Shown in pieces: positions 1-10,714 of a stretch of 64,000 nucleotides of DNA. Under the pieces are notes generated by a model, which did not search any database, was not told the origin of the DNA, and saw only the letters and a list, made by a program, of their open reading frames with translations. How positions within the stretch are numbered: position 1 is the first letter of the stretch; the number at the start of each line of letters is the position of its first letter. Source of the DNA: Pohlia nutans (Eukaryota; Streptophyta; Bryopsida; Bryales; Mniaceae); assembly GCA_022496805.1 (NCBI GenBank), contig CM040107.1, positions 14,061,501 to 14,125,500 on the forward strand. Reading direction: 5' to 3'. The position numbers were made by a program, and so were the translations under genes.

Positions 1-530
1 CATTCCACATTCTGATATAACAAGGTAAGAGTCACTCTCTGAATTGCAGTACATCAGTTACATATTCTGGACTTAGTGAAATCTAAGTTGATTCAATCGC
101 ACCGGTGAAGAAATGTGATAGCTGTTTACCGTAGCATGTATTGGGCAATTCATGAGTCCAATTGTCTTCACTGACATGTAGAAACATTCAGTTTAATATG
201 CAGTTTCAGTATGGCAGAAATTTATGCAGCACCAGTATAGCAAGAATTTATCCAGCTCCAGGATTAATAGCAGAATTGTCAACCTTGAGCGCTAGTAAAA
301 CTCTAATACTGTTCAAGTAATTGTAGCCCTATATATCCAACAACTTGGATTATTATCATAGGATTCATGGAATCATAATACATCCTCGTCAATTTAGAAA
401 TAGTAGTCTCTGAACCATTCAATCAACAGTGAATTGTGTCGTTCGTCCAAGCGGTTGTACGAATCAAGAGTTTGCGATGTCAAAATTATAGAGCTGTGAT
501 GACGTGAACATGTACGGATGCCATCCTGAG
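1..530. other. No gene seen
   Basis: Moderately AT-rich sequence with no convincing coding region, RNA gene or repeat. It precedes the palindrome array of the first element and may be host intergenic DNA or the outer part of that element. Confidence 0.4.
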
Positions 531-534
531 ATCA

Positions 535-1132
535 TATCATCGGGGGATTGTCCGATGATAACTCTCAGACTAGGAATACTTGTAGTAGTGATACATCGGG
601 CGATCCCCCGATTCACCAAGTTAACGTGGTATTGTTTCCGTACTAAGACATCGGGCGACCGCCCCATACACTATGTGCAGGAAGTGTAGCACGACCAACC
701 TGAACATCGGGCGACCCCCCGATGCAAGTCAGAAGTAAAGCTTGCAGATTAGCATCAGGAGATCCCTCCATCCACGAATCAGTTATTGAGGCAGCTGCAG
801 ACCAGGACGTCAGGCTAGAGACAATTATCGGGCGATCCCCCCATACACTTGGGATCCGATTTCTGCGGACCGCCATTGGGCGACCTCCGGATCCTACTCT
901 GGACTACGGGTTGCAAATCTGCATCGGGAGATCCCCTTATACACCTGAGCCCTGCGGGTTACAGAGCAGCATCGGGCGATCCCCTGATACTACTCAGCGC
1001 CGCAAGTTACGTAGCAGCATCAAGGATCCCCCCATCCTGCATACGACTACTTCTTGCACACAAGCATCGGGCGATCCCCCGATATACCTCCACGCCGCAG
1101 GTAGGAGATCACTATCGGGCGATCCCCCGATA
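535..1132. repeat. Array of short palindromes (ATCGGG-GATC-CCCGAT family)
   Basis: About a dozen copies of an 18-20 bp near-palindrome with consensus ATCGGGSGATCCCCCGAT. Clear copies lie near 537, 595, 650, 704, 750, 825, 877, 923, 971, 1018, 1066 and 1114. From 704 on they sit about 45-50 bp apart, or twice that. Each unit is unique sequence plus one palindrome, so this is a motif array and not a simple tandem repeat. The last copy ends 18 bp before the ATG at 1150, so the array covers the likely promoter and 5' leader of the downstream gene. Short ORFs here are repeat-encoded and not genes. A role as a binding-site array for an element-encoded protein is inferred. Confidence 0.85.
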
Positions 1133-1149
1133 ACTTCTGACGCCGAGGC

Positions 1150-4100
1150 ATGGCCTCTGGGAGCGGCTCGAATTCTGAATCGACCAATGCCAGGTCTGCA
1201 CCCGGAATTCAGCTCCGCAATGGGATGGACGTCACACTCCTATATCTCGATCTCGGTGAGGTCGGTTCCGGATTTATCCTTGAAGCTCAACCAGCTGGGA
1301 TCTGGCTAGGAGTTTGTTATCCGGACGATATTCAAGAATATGATTTGCTACGGCCGTTTGAGATTTTTCAAGAGTTTAATACTCTGCCATTACATCCTCG
1401 ACAGCTTGGCATCAATGTGATTGGCCAAGCCTTAGATAAGACTGTTCTCTGGAAAGTTGTGGATTTGATGATACCATCGAGCGATCCCTCGATCGATGAG
1501 GATGTCGCCAACGCGGATTGTCCCTTCCTTGCAAGATCGCAATGGGTGGGGCATGAAATCCTGAAGAAGGCGGAGAACGGACGAGTTGTGGCGTCGGGAA
1601 GAATCAATTCTTGCTTTCCGACGGATCATTTCCAGGACAATACTTTGGGCGATGGGTTTGTTGGAGTCACTGTCCTTCAAGTAATGGACGGTGATGTAAT
1701 GACAATCATGACGCATCAGAACTGGCCAATTTCAGAATGCTTTTTCGCTTTCGGTGGTCGCAGTCTGAATGCCACTCTTCTTCACTTTGCTTCACTTCCT
1801 GAAGTAGTCGACCCTGACGCATATCTTGGAGGAGTTCAGAAAGCTCCTTATCGATTTCTCAACAAAAAGCGCTGTGAAGATCCCAAGGTATCCCTGTATA
1901 CCAAGAAGACGGAAGAGGCTGAGATAAGACTGGTCAGCGCTGAGAAGTGTTGCAGTTTACGATGCTGCCAGGTATTCCCTTGGGCTGATACTCGCTCTGT
2001 CAGACAGTTGTTCTATCTGAAGAGTTATGAGGATCGTCGTGAGTATGCCATCGCCACTAGAGGACAGATGCACACAAAGGAGGGGATGAGAGTTAAGTAT
2101 ATTACACTCATGGGAAGTGAGGTTTGCGCAACGGCTTGGTATAAAATTCATGGTATTGCCAAGTCCACATTCCATTCGTATATGGAGAAGTACAATGAAG
2201 GCGTACTTTCTGGTCAGCATGGAAATAAAGGCTGCATGCGGCCCCGGATTGGGACAGTTCAGGCCATGGGCACAATTGCTGCAATCGTGGCTGAGAACGC
2301 TGATCAAATGCCTAACCAGATGCGTGGAACAGGAAAGCATAGGCGAATGGATACCTTGAAGTTCCTTCCGTCTGGAAACAATTGGACTCGAGTCCACGCT
2401 GACGCAAATGAGGTGCGTTTCATGAGCTGTTTTCTTCTGTATCGGGGGATCCCCCGATGCTTCCATGGAATTGTATCCCTGATTACGATAATTGCCATTC
2501 ATTTGTTTTGTAAGCTAACTTATACACTTTGATGACACACAGACAAACGTGTCTTACGGCCTTCCGCTGGTCAGTCAGTCTGCAATTAGCCGGATCAAGA
2601 AAGGCATGTTCAACAACGTTGCTATCAAGCCTGTTGGGAGCAGTTTTGCCAAATGTACCGAGTGCGACACACTTCAGCAGTTTCTTCTAAGGTGTCCCAA
2701 GGGCAGCCCTGAGTATGTTTTATTTCTGAAACAACGAACTTTGCATTTGAATCATCAGGCATCATGTCGTCGACTCTACGCTACTTGGCGAGAAGAATCA
2801 AAGCGAAATCCCCAGGAATTTCTTTGCGTAATTCACGACAAAATGGATACAGCCAAGACAGCTCTTCCAAGGATGCAAACTACAACAAAGGCAACCTTCG
2901 GCTTGGGCCAGCTTCCCATGAACGTTACTGGAATGGTTGCTCATGGCCATTGCGACGGCGCGTACGCGTATTACTCACCCGATTGCTGGCCGTGCGATTC
3001 CAATGCCACCATCTCTTCTCTTGCAAGATTATTCAGGCAGCTTTTAGAGCCACCTCTCCGAGAATCACGGTCGCTTTTTCCCCATCCCCCAGCTAATTCT
3101 CTATTTGAAGCATTGTTACGCGGAAAGTCCAGGTGCATCGATGCTTTGACGGTGATGGATCCAAGCAAATGTACTGGCCGATCCCGGCTTCCTCCGAACT
3201 TGTATCTTCGATTAGATAATTCCGCAAAGGACAACAAGAACCAGTTCCTGATGGCCTTCCTATCATTGCTTACGGCAAAGGGGGTGTTCAAGGAAATCCA
3301 GGTGGGGTTTCTTTTAGTGGGACATACCCATGAAGATATTGATGCGTACTTCAGCCATCTATCGAAGGCACTCAAGAACACAAATACTTTTGTGCTAGCG
3401 GACCTCATGAAGGCATTCATGCAGTCCCAGGAATTGTCATTCGTGCCAGAGTTTGTGCAGGAGATTGCTGATTTCAAGTCCTATATCAAGGGCTACCAAT
3501 GCGATGGGGCAACTCGATTAATTGGCCTTGGCGACATGCACCTCTTCAAATTCTATGTTGACTCTGACGGCTGGCCGGTCATGAGATGGAAGAAATCTGC
3601 GGTGGATACCGAGTGGCAACCGCAGAACAAGCCAGCAATTCGACTTTGGAAAGAGGACGACAACGGGCGCCCATTACTACCGTCTGGTCCGTTAGATCTA
3701 GTCCCTTTCAAGCACATGTGGGGCAGCGAAGTTCCATCAGCAACGGGGAATCAGGAGAAGGCAAGAGAGTCTGCAGCAAAAGCGACAGAGAGGCGGACTT
3801 TCATGATGCTCGGAATCCGCAAGTACATTGAGTACTGGGAGAGTGGTCGGAGATGGTGCTCGACGTTTGCTGCAGCATTCGAACCATATGTGCAATACTG
3901 GTCTCGAGTCTTTGATGAGCTGCAGAAGCCTCTCCCCCAACACCGACGCGCCTTGTGGAGGGCTTTTGGCCCATACACGATTGGAGAGGGCCGTCATTCA
4001 CCATCCCACACTTGACTCTGTTACCATTCGACGAGACTCCCGAGGACGAAGAACCTCAGGCGTACTGCGGGCCAGCAAACGAACGGCCCGAAGAACGATT

Positions 4101-4470
4101 TAATCCCTGGCGCCAGATCGCCCCTCTGTGGTGGGTCCTTCTCAGACCTGAAAACCTAGTAGTGTGTCCTGTATGGCTGGGAAGGGCTGTTTCTCCAGTG
4201 TATAGGGATGAAGGGGACGATAAATATGGAAAGTTCCTTATCCAGTATTGCGAGCTTGAGAATGCAGCACGAGATATGGCTAAGAAGTATGAGAATTGTT
4301 GGTCAGCTAAGTGGGTTGTGGAGGGACGCCGTCCTGAATGGATCGACGTTGCTGCTGTCTTGTACGAGTTTTATTCTAGGATCGCTAATCGGAAGTTACG
4401 TACCATACCCAAGAGGGATAAAGCTCGTGCGTTAGACAACTTGACGAGAGCGAACATTGCAGATCCCTGA
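1150..4470 (+). pseudogene. DUF7869-type DDE/RNase H-like transposon protein, two exons, one frameshift
   Basis: Exon 1 is 1150-2412 and exon 2 starts at 2543. The 130-bp intron has donor GAG|GTGCGT and acceptor CACACAG|ACA, and the phase is 0 on both sides. Together they give about 900 codons. Exon 1 (N-terminal ~420 residues) has no domain I can name, apart from a basic, helix-turn-helix-like stretch near 2100-2300. Exon 2 carries the diagnostic part: an acidic HDKMD segment near 2840, then LDNSAKDNKNQ near 3215-3245, then LLVGHTHEDIDAYFS near 3310-3355. This is the spacing of the DUF7869 family, a DDE-like domain of plant, oomycete and animal mobile elements. Frame 2 stops at 4015, but coding continues in frame 1 to 4470 (WWVLLRPENL, then a basic C-terminus). 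No intron fits the overlap, so I infer a one-base indel between about 3900 and 4010. Otherwise open, so this copy is young or recently active. Confidence 0.72.
2441..2458. repeat. Perfect 18-bp palindrome inside the intron
   Basis: ATCGGGGGATCCCCCGAT is an exact inverted palindrome. It lies 28 bp after the splice donor of the DUF7869-type gene and is the only strong secondary-structure feature of that intron. It belongs to the same family as the upstream array. Confidence 0.9.
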
Positions 4471-5479
4471 ATGGGATTTCCGTGATTGTGCAAGTGGGTG
4501 GTGCATCATCGGGGGATCCCCCGATGAGCATTGTTCATTTTTATGACGACCTACTAGCGTCGTTCACGCCGAGATGTCGTGGACTTGGGTTCACTTTGCG
4601 GGGTTTAGTGTGGCTTCATTTTGAATTTTACTATTTGGCGGAAGTTAGTTTTACGGACTCCACTACTTTTGCACCTTCACCGTATTACATATTGTGGAGA
4701 ATGTAATTTTATCTCGATGATAAATCCATGCGATGTTACATTATTGAACTTTATGTTTTTTTCCTCGTTAGGAGATGTTATGTGCAATGATTTAGACGAA
4801 TCGCATTTTCTTCGGGTACTGTCAACATGGAGGATACAGTTCTGTGTCTGGATTTGAATTCCGTCAAAGGATAGGGCGATCGCCCGATCGTCTCTGCATG
4901 CTGCTCCAAAATGAATTGTTTTCTGAAGCTTTAGGCCGGTGCCAGTGGGTGTTTCAATATCCCCAAAGCGCTAAATGATCGGGCGATCACCCAATGTTTA
5001 CTGGTTGCTGCTTTTAAATAATGTTTCTAATTCTGTTGTGCATTGCTTTGCTCGCGCGGGATCGATTTCTCAGGGTGCACCTGCATAGAGTTGTCTACTG
5101 TGGGTGCTTCTCATCATTGTTCACTACTACAATATTATTCTGTCTTACGAACGAGGGCTTCACCAAGATATATCAGGTAATTTGGCGTCTAGAAGTACCA
5201 TTTAAATGTAGCATTCAGGTATCCACCTCTTTCAAGTTAGAGTTGTTTTGAACCACTCTTTCAAGAGCGATTTGTTCTGCATTTTTCGATCATTTTAATC
5301 ATCTAATTTCCTTCATATCTTATGTATTATGTAAACAATTGTCTTCGAAGAACTTTGGGATTTAATCGGGCATTCCCAAAATGTATAATTGGATTTGGAA
5401 TTGAATATAATAGTGGCCCATTATTGTCCACTAATATTAACTCTGTCTATTAGCCAATCTTATGAGAATCAAAGATAAG

Positions 5480-5573
5480 TTATGGATGTGTAGACAATTC
5501 ATGATAGACAATTATGCATAATTATGGATGTGTAGTAATGAGATTTCATATGTATAATTGTCTATCATGAATT
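5480..5573. repeat. 20-bp perfect inverted repeat with embedded direct repeats
   Basis: The arms at 5496-5515 and 5554-5573 are exact reverse complements (20 of 20), separated by 38 bp. A 14-bp direct repeat, TTATGGATGTGTAG, lies at 5480-5493 and 5522-5535. The pattern could be a small foldback insertion or a hairpin left by an excised element. Confidence 0.8.
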
Positions 5574-5883
5574 TTGGGAATTAGATTTGCAATTGAATTC
5601 AGTTGGGGACAATTATTAGCCGCCTTTGTGAATGCATGCAATTGAGAGGGCTACGTACATAGCCTACTGTAGGGTAATCTACGTACTTTGTGTAGAATGG
5701 CGGCTCTCATGAGAGTGCAATTCATTTGAAGTGTGAGCTCCCCTCTTCCAACATTTTTATATCTGGATGTGTGAGCTCCTCTTTCACCATTTATTGCATT
5801 CCCTTCTTCAGTCACCTCCCTTGCTTCTGTTGTTCATCATCTGGCCTCCACCATATCTTTGCATCATCTGTGTAGCCATCTCC

Positions 5884-6177
5884 ATGGACTCTAGACTCCC
5901 TCCCCAAGCTGAGCCACCCCTCCCTCCGCATCTAGGGACTCGGGGTGCATTGACTGGATATCTGTGGTTAGTCTACAATTCTGATGCAGTTGATCGTCTT
6001 CCTCCTCATCCATTGTTGCATGGGCTTGTTAGTGGCGAGCTTTGGAACTGGAACTACAACTATACTCTAGAGATGGCACGTTTGGAGGCTCATTCTGACA
6101 TTGCATGGGATGATGTTTCCGACCTTGTGAATCGTCCATCCTCGGATATGCTTCGGGCCGTGCTGGTGATATACTAG
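5884..6177 (+). CDS. Hypothetical 97-residue protein
   Basis: I do not recognise this protein. The ATG at 5884 follows a pyrimidine-rich leader and opens a Pro-rich N-terminus, followed by a Trp/Tyr/Asn-containing segment (near 6045) and an acidic helix-like stretch; the stop is at 6175-6177. The frame also extends upstream to 5767 through a hydrophobic Leu/Pro stretch that looks like pyrimidine-rich non-coding DNA. It lies downstream of the DUF7869-type gene, inside the zone bounded by the ATCGGG palindromes, so it could be a second gene of that element or a first exon. It could equally be a chance ORF. Confidence 0.3.
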   Translation: MDSRLPPQAEPPLPPHLGTRGALTGYLWLVYNSDAVDRLPPHPLLHGLVSGELWNWNYNYTLEMARLEAHSDIAWDDVSDLVNRPSSDMLRAVLVIY

Positions 6178-7465
6178 GCTTGCGGGTGCGTGCTCCTTGA
6201 TTTCTACGATTGTTCTTGGACATCAGCGCCCGAAAGCACGAGGAATAAAGTCATTGAGATATCATCGGATACAGCAAGAGCTTTGGATACCGCATCGATA
6301 GGGAGCAACCGCCAAGCTTAGAATTTGCTTTGCCAGCACCTCCCGGATTACTCGTTTGCCGTTTGCTTTTGGGATTCGACCGGTTGCTTTCGGGATTGCT
6401 CGTGCAAGACTTTTGCCCTGCTCATACCAGTATTGCGAATTTTGAGGCACCGAGGTATTTTAATTTTGCTGTTGTGAAGTAGTGTATGTTTTCTGTTGCC
6501 CAGTTTGGAGGCCTTTGCTCACTGGTCAGGAGCATGTACAGTTGTTTTTTGAATATATATTATACCTTCACAAGCCGTTGGAGGAAATGACCCCACAAGA
6601 GCTCATGTGTGTCCGAAAGAACTTACAGCGATCAGTGTTGTGTTTCTTGATGTTCTAGGAATACTCTGTAATTACAGCCATGGCTACCCGCACAATGTTG
6701 TATATAGGGGAAAGCCACCGTTTTTATCGTATGATTCATATGTCCCACGTCGTGTCGGGGGATCGCCCGGTGTGTGATGAGAACTCTGTGTTCTTCTTTT
6801 TAGGCGTTCTTATTTTCTCCTGCATCTGATGTTCTGAAGAGTATCGGTGGATCGCCCCATGTTGACAAGATAGTTGAGTTTTGCATTTGTAATGGACTAA
6901 ATTTCCTATTTCGGATTGGGGGATCGATCCATGGGATCTGGCGATCTGGCACTGTAGCAGTTGTTTTTTTATTCATTACTCTTTAAGGAGATCTTCTAGT
7001 AAGAAGAAGTCATTTTCTCGTACCCTGTCAACGAAGCTGGTACATGGTGACTGGTGTTTGTGTTTTCGTTCTGAGGAATTCTTTTATTTTCGTGCATCTG
7101 ATGCTCTGCAGAGGTTCGGTGGATCCCCCCATGTGATCTGGATGCTGGACTTCTGTATTCTTCATGCACTAAGTGTCCTACTTAGGTCCGGGGAATCGAC
7201 CTATGTGTAATATTTTTATTTGATATTTCGCAGAGTATCGGTGCACCAGATCGAGGAGTCGCCCCATGTTTACAGGGAGCTCAACAGATGTGCTGGGGCG
7301 TTTTATTTTTTAATCCTGTTATTGGAATCGATACTTTATATTCTCCATTTTCACACGTAAGATAAGCAAGCGCACTTCATTATTGTCTCGTTGTTGTAGC
7401 CTCTCTCAATTTCGAGACACTCTCCTTCAAGTATAATCAACCATCGGGGGATCTCTCCATAATTC

Positions 7466-9340
7466 TCTGAATGTTATATTATTATCTTTAAGTTAAGCAC
7501 ACATTTACTAAAGTATTTCAGAAATCAATGTATCGGCTAGAAGATCTTGGTGCCCATACTGAATTGAAAAGTTTTAGTAATTTGAAAAATTTTACTCTGA
7601 ATTTTCAAGGTTTAGTAAGCGCAAACTCTTTCAATCCCAGTGCATCGAGGGATCCATCATTATATTATGGCTGCTTGTTATTCCTGGACTCTGGACTGTC
7701 CATATTTAGTTAAATAACGCATCTATTTTTTATCGCACGTTGTTTCTAAAGTTTTTGCCAGTGAACCCCCCGAGATTTCTTTTAAAATTAAATTTAATGT
7801 TTTACTTCATTGTGTTAATATTTAGTTTAAAAGCATTAATCACGTTAATTACAAAATACTGAATAATATATTGAATAGATATATGGAAAATTTAAATACA
7901 TACAAGCATTTTAGAGAATATTAAGCGCAAATAATTCACATGTAATTATACATTAACATGAACGTGTAGGTAGTGCAATACATACTTGGCGGTATTAAAG
8001 TACGTGAATTATCAAATAATCGAAACATTAGGAATAGATTTAATACGACTGTCAAAAATCTTGTAAGATCTATAAATATTATTAAAACTATAGGCGTTAC
8101 GGACACCATGCCTGCAAATATACTTTTGGTAATTACCAAAGGCAAGATGTCTAGCACACATTTTAAAATGACTTTGACATAAGTCACACATTCATTTGCG
8201 CGTCTCACGGTTCAAAGTGGTACCCATATCAACCCATAATTTTCCAAATCCTAATTATTGCCACATTCGTATTTTTATTGTCAATAATGCAAATTCTTTA
8301 AATGAAAATTAATGAATATTAGTAATCTACGGTGATAGCAGAAGTTTAGGGACTCTAAGTAACTAAAGTCATAAATGTCATATAAGTAGCTTTTAAATGC
8401 ATGATCATAATTAAACAACAAGTTGTAATAAAACATTTTTAATTTGTGAAATGCATGATTATTACTTTGAAGTCATGCAAGTGTTTAGGCTAACTTACTA
8501 TTTTTTACGTGTAATTAACAACAGAAATCGCAAATTGCTGTACTTTATGGGGCCTCAATCCTAAATGTCATGTGATTATGATCTAAAAGCATGATAAAAA
8601 GAAATGCACAAGTTGTAAATAAATTTCAATATGCCAAAAGCATTAAATTACTCTACCCTAAACTCTAACCGATGATTATTTGGACAAAATAATTATCAGA
8701 TATGTTAAACTTCATCCGCTTATAACTTCTACAATTCACGTCCAGATATTAAATACAAAATCATTTTAATCTCATCTCCATGCAGTCCACTTCATCAAAC
8801 CAAAATCGTTAAAAGCATGACTAAATTGTAAATATTTAATATTTCACGACTTTCGAGTGATACAGCTCTATATCACCTAAATAATCTAGAAATTTCGTGA
8901 AAATTAAGACATTATAATTAGAATCACAAAGGTCTAAATTGAAGGTTTAGGGTAAAATGATCCACAATTATAATATAAAACGTTTAAGGTAATATATTAA
9001 AGTATGTGTCAATGAAATCATCATGATTCTACATTTAAGACATTGATTGAACCTCTATAGGATTATTTTGAAATACTTTCATTTAAATACATTGATTCAC
9101 GCCATAGTCCCTCTCAATAGCTTTCCAAATATACATGACACTCTTTCAAATGATGAAGTATGTGTATGTTACAGATGGATGAATTATGAGAAATCTTAAA
9201 CTTCATCCGCTCATACCTGCTACGATTCATGTTTGAATTTAAAATACCAACTGAAGCATATATTTTCATGTAATCTTCATGTAGTGTGAATTATTTTTAA
9301 TTGAGATTTGTATTCGAAGTTAGCTTCATGTGTGTGTGAT
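7466..9340. other. AT-rich gene-free stretch
   Basis: Very AT-rich with many short direct and inverted matches but no credible coding region. It holds one block repeated elsewhere (7723-7775). The phrase AAACTTCATCCGCT occurs twice (near 8707 and 9197), suggesting old internal duplication. Confidence 0.5.
7723..7775. repeat. 53-bp block repeated at 35,784-35,835
   Basis: The block running from CTATTTTTTATCGCACG through GCCAGTGAACCCCC to CGAGA recurs at 35,784-35,835 in the same orientation. The copies differ by one substitution and one C in a homopolymer. Flanking sequences are unrelated on both sides. Confidence 0.85.
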
Positions 9341-9354
9341 CCATTGTTGTTCGG

Positions 9355-9985
9355 ACGTTGGGACGGTGACGTTCGCGTCCGGACGTCCGCTGGACGTAGA
9401 TGTTCCCATCCCAGCGTCCGGTGACTTTGAAAAATCCACAGCAGACGGCGGTTTTACCACAGCGGACGGGGGTTTTACCTCAACGGACGGCATTTGAACG
9501 GCGAACGGCGCGATCGGACGACTGGACAGGTCGAACGACGGTTTAGGGTAGATCGGATGGCGGGCAGGTCGGACGGCGGACAGATCGGACGGCGGACAGG
9601 TCGGACGCCCATGTCCGACGGCGAGGTCGACCGCCCCGTTGCAATGTTTCTGCGGACGGCGGACGGTTGTTTAAGGTGTACAACGCAATCTACGAGATCT
9701 GTAGTCCCATCGTCGAGCTGGGCTGATTATAATTCACTGAAATTGAAGAAATCTATGAATTTGCTGTCTCCATCTACGGGTCGGACGAGGGATTGGGTGC
9801 TCGACCGGACGGGCGAGCGGCTGCCCGATCGGACGATTGAGAATGTGCCCAATCGGACGGGCGAGTGGGATTATAATGACGGACGGCGGGATCGGACGGA
9901 CGATTGGGTCGGACAGCTGGACGCTGTGATCGGACGGTTGCAAGATCGGACGACATAGAACGTGCCTGATCGGACGGTGCAGTGG
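9355..9985. repeat. TCGGACGGC motif cluster 1
   Basis: A GC-rich island in AT-rich DNA, built from repeated TCGGACGG(C/A) words, mainly forward, with variable spacers. A central 100 bp near 9670-9770 lacks the motif. ORFs here (for example 9494-9958, and the complementary ones) are Arg/Gly/Asp-rich artefacts of the repeat and not genes. The cluster lies downstream (3') of the kinase-like relic, which is on the minus strand. Confidence 0.85.
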
Positions 9986-9989
9986 ACGT

Positions 9990-10290
9990 CCGATCACAGT
10001 TTTCAACATGATTTGAAGATATTTTGAATAATTATAGATTTTTTTATTCAAACAAGGGAAAAATTCAAATAAAATATATTTTTGTCAAAGGGTTTATTAA
10101 AACTTATATTTGAGGTTTACGGCAAAGTTATATTTACAAGGAGTAAAAACCTGAAAGTGAAGAAATTAAAAGAGACCTATGATACGAGCATCTTTAGAAA
10201 TACTTCTGTATTTTGGACACTCAACATTCAAATTTGTCGACGGTGGAAAATCTTCAAATTAAGTCTATTCTCCAATCCCAACGGTGAACA
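9990..10290 (+). mobile_element. Truncated copy of the ~545-bp MITE
   Basis: It matches the interior of the elements at 17,716-18,255 and 18,581-19,124 in the same orientation. Shared words include AACAAGGGAAAAA, TTAAAAGAGACCTATGATA and CTATTCTCCAATCCCAACGG. Both terminal repeats are missing; the left edge abuts the TCGGACGGC cluster. Confidence 0.7.
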
Positions 10291-10714
10291 CAAATCCACC
10301 GATTGCAAATCCTAGTCAAAAACCATAGAGTTAGCAAAATTCCAATAACACATGGAAGAACTATTCTCCAACATATTAAAGAAAATCGAGGGTGTTTCTA
10401 AATTCTAATAACGTTAGGTACCCATGTGTGCAAACAAATTCCAAATTCGAGTCCCGGGACTGATGGCTGCAAAACCCACAAATATCAATGAATATAGAGA
10501 TAGCAAAATCCCAAAAACAATAAAACATATGGAATTATTTTTTCCGTAAATGTCAACAAGGAAAATGTTTTACTGATACTCGGACAGAAGTCCAGGTGTT
10601 CTATACATAAGCATACAACAATAGCCATAGAACAATTCAATACCGTTACTACTACTCTAAACCAAGAAGAACTATATCACTATGTTTTGCCTAATACACA
10701 TGTCTAAAATGCTC

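Larger units (their letters stand above)
4507..7465. repeat. Dispersed downstream copies of the ATCGGG palindrome family
   Basis: A perfect 20-bp palindrome lies at 4507-4526. Looser copies follow at 4871-4890, 4978-4996, 6753-6771, 6842-6861, 6917-6936, 7110-7129, 7250-7268 and 7442-7461. They decay progressively away from the gene, which suggests the 3' part of the element is older, or less constrained, than the 5' array. Only one similar sequence (near 19,218) was noticed in the rest of the window. The copies therefore bound the likely extent of this element, about 0.5-7.5 kb. Confidence 0.75.

Noticed and set aside
595..1132. Regularly spaced palindromes resembling a CRISPR array
   Set aside because: The repeats are 18-20 bp and variable, spacing is uneven, the context is a eukaryotic intron-containing transposon, and no cas genes exist.
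4482..5251. Short plus-strand ORFs after the DUF7869-type gene
   Set aside because: Low-complexity, hydrophobic translations of T-rich DNA without splice or start support.
9494..9958. Arg/Asp/Gly-rich ORFs in the TCGGACGGC clusters (also at 12,322-12,786, 16,416-17,118, 26,251-26,774 and 30,482-30,838)
   Set aside because: They are open on several frames and both strands because the repeated word lacks stop codons; no domain or start context.
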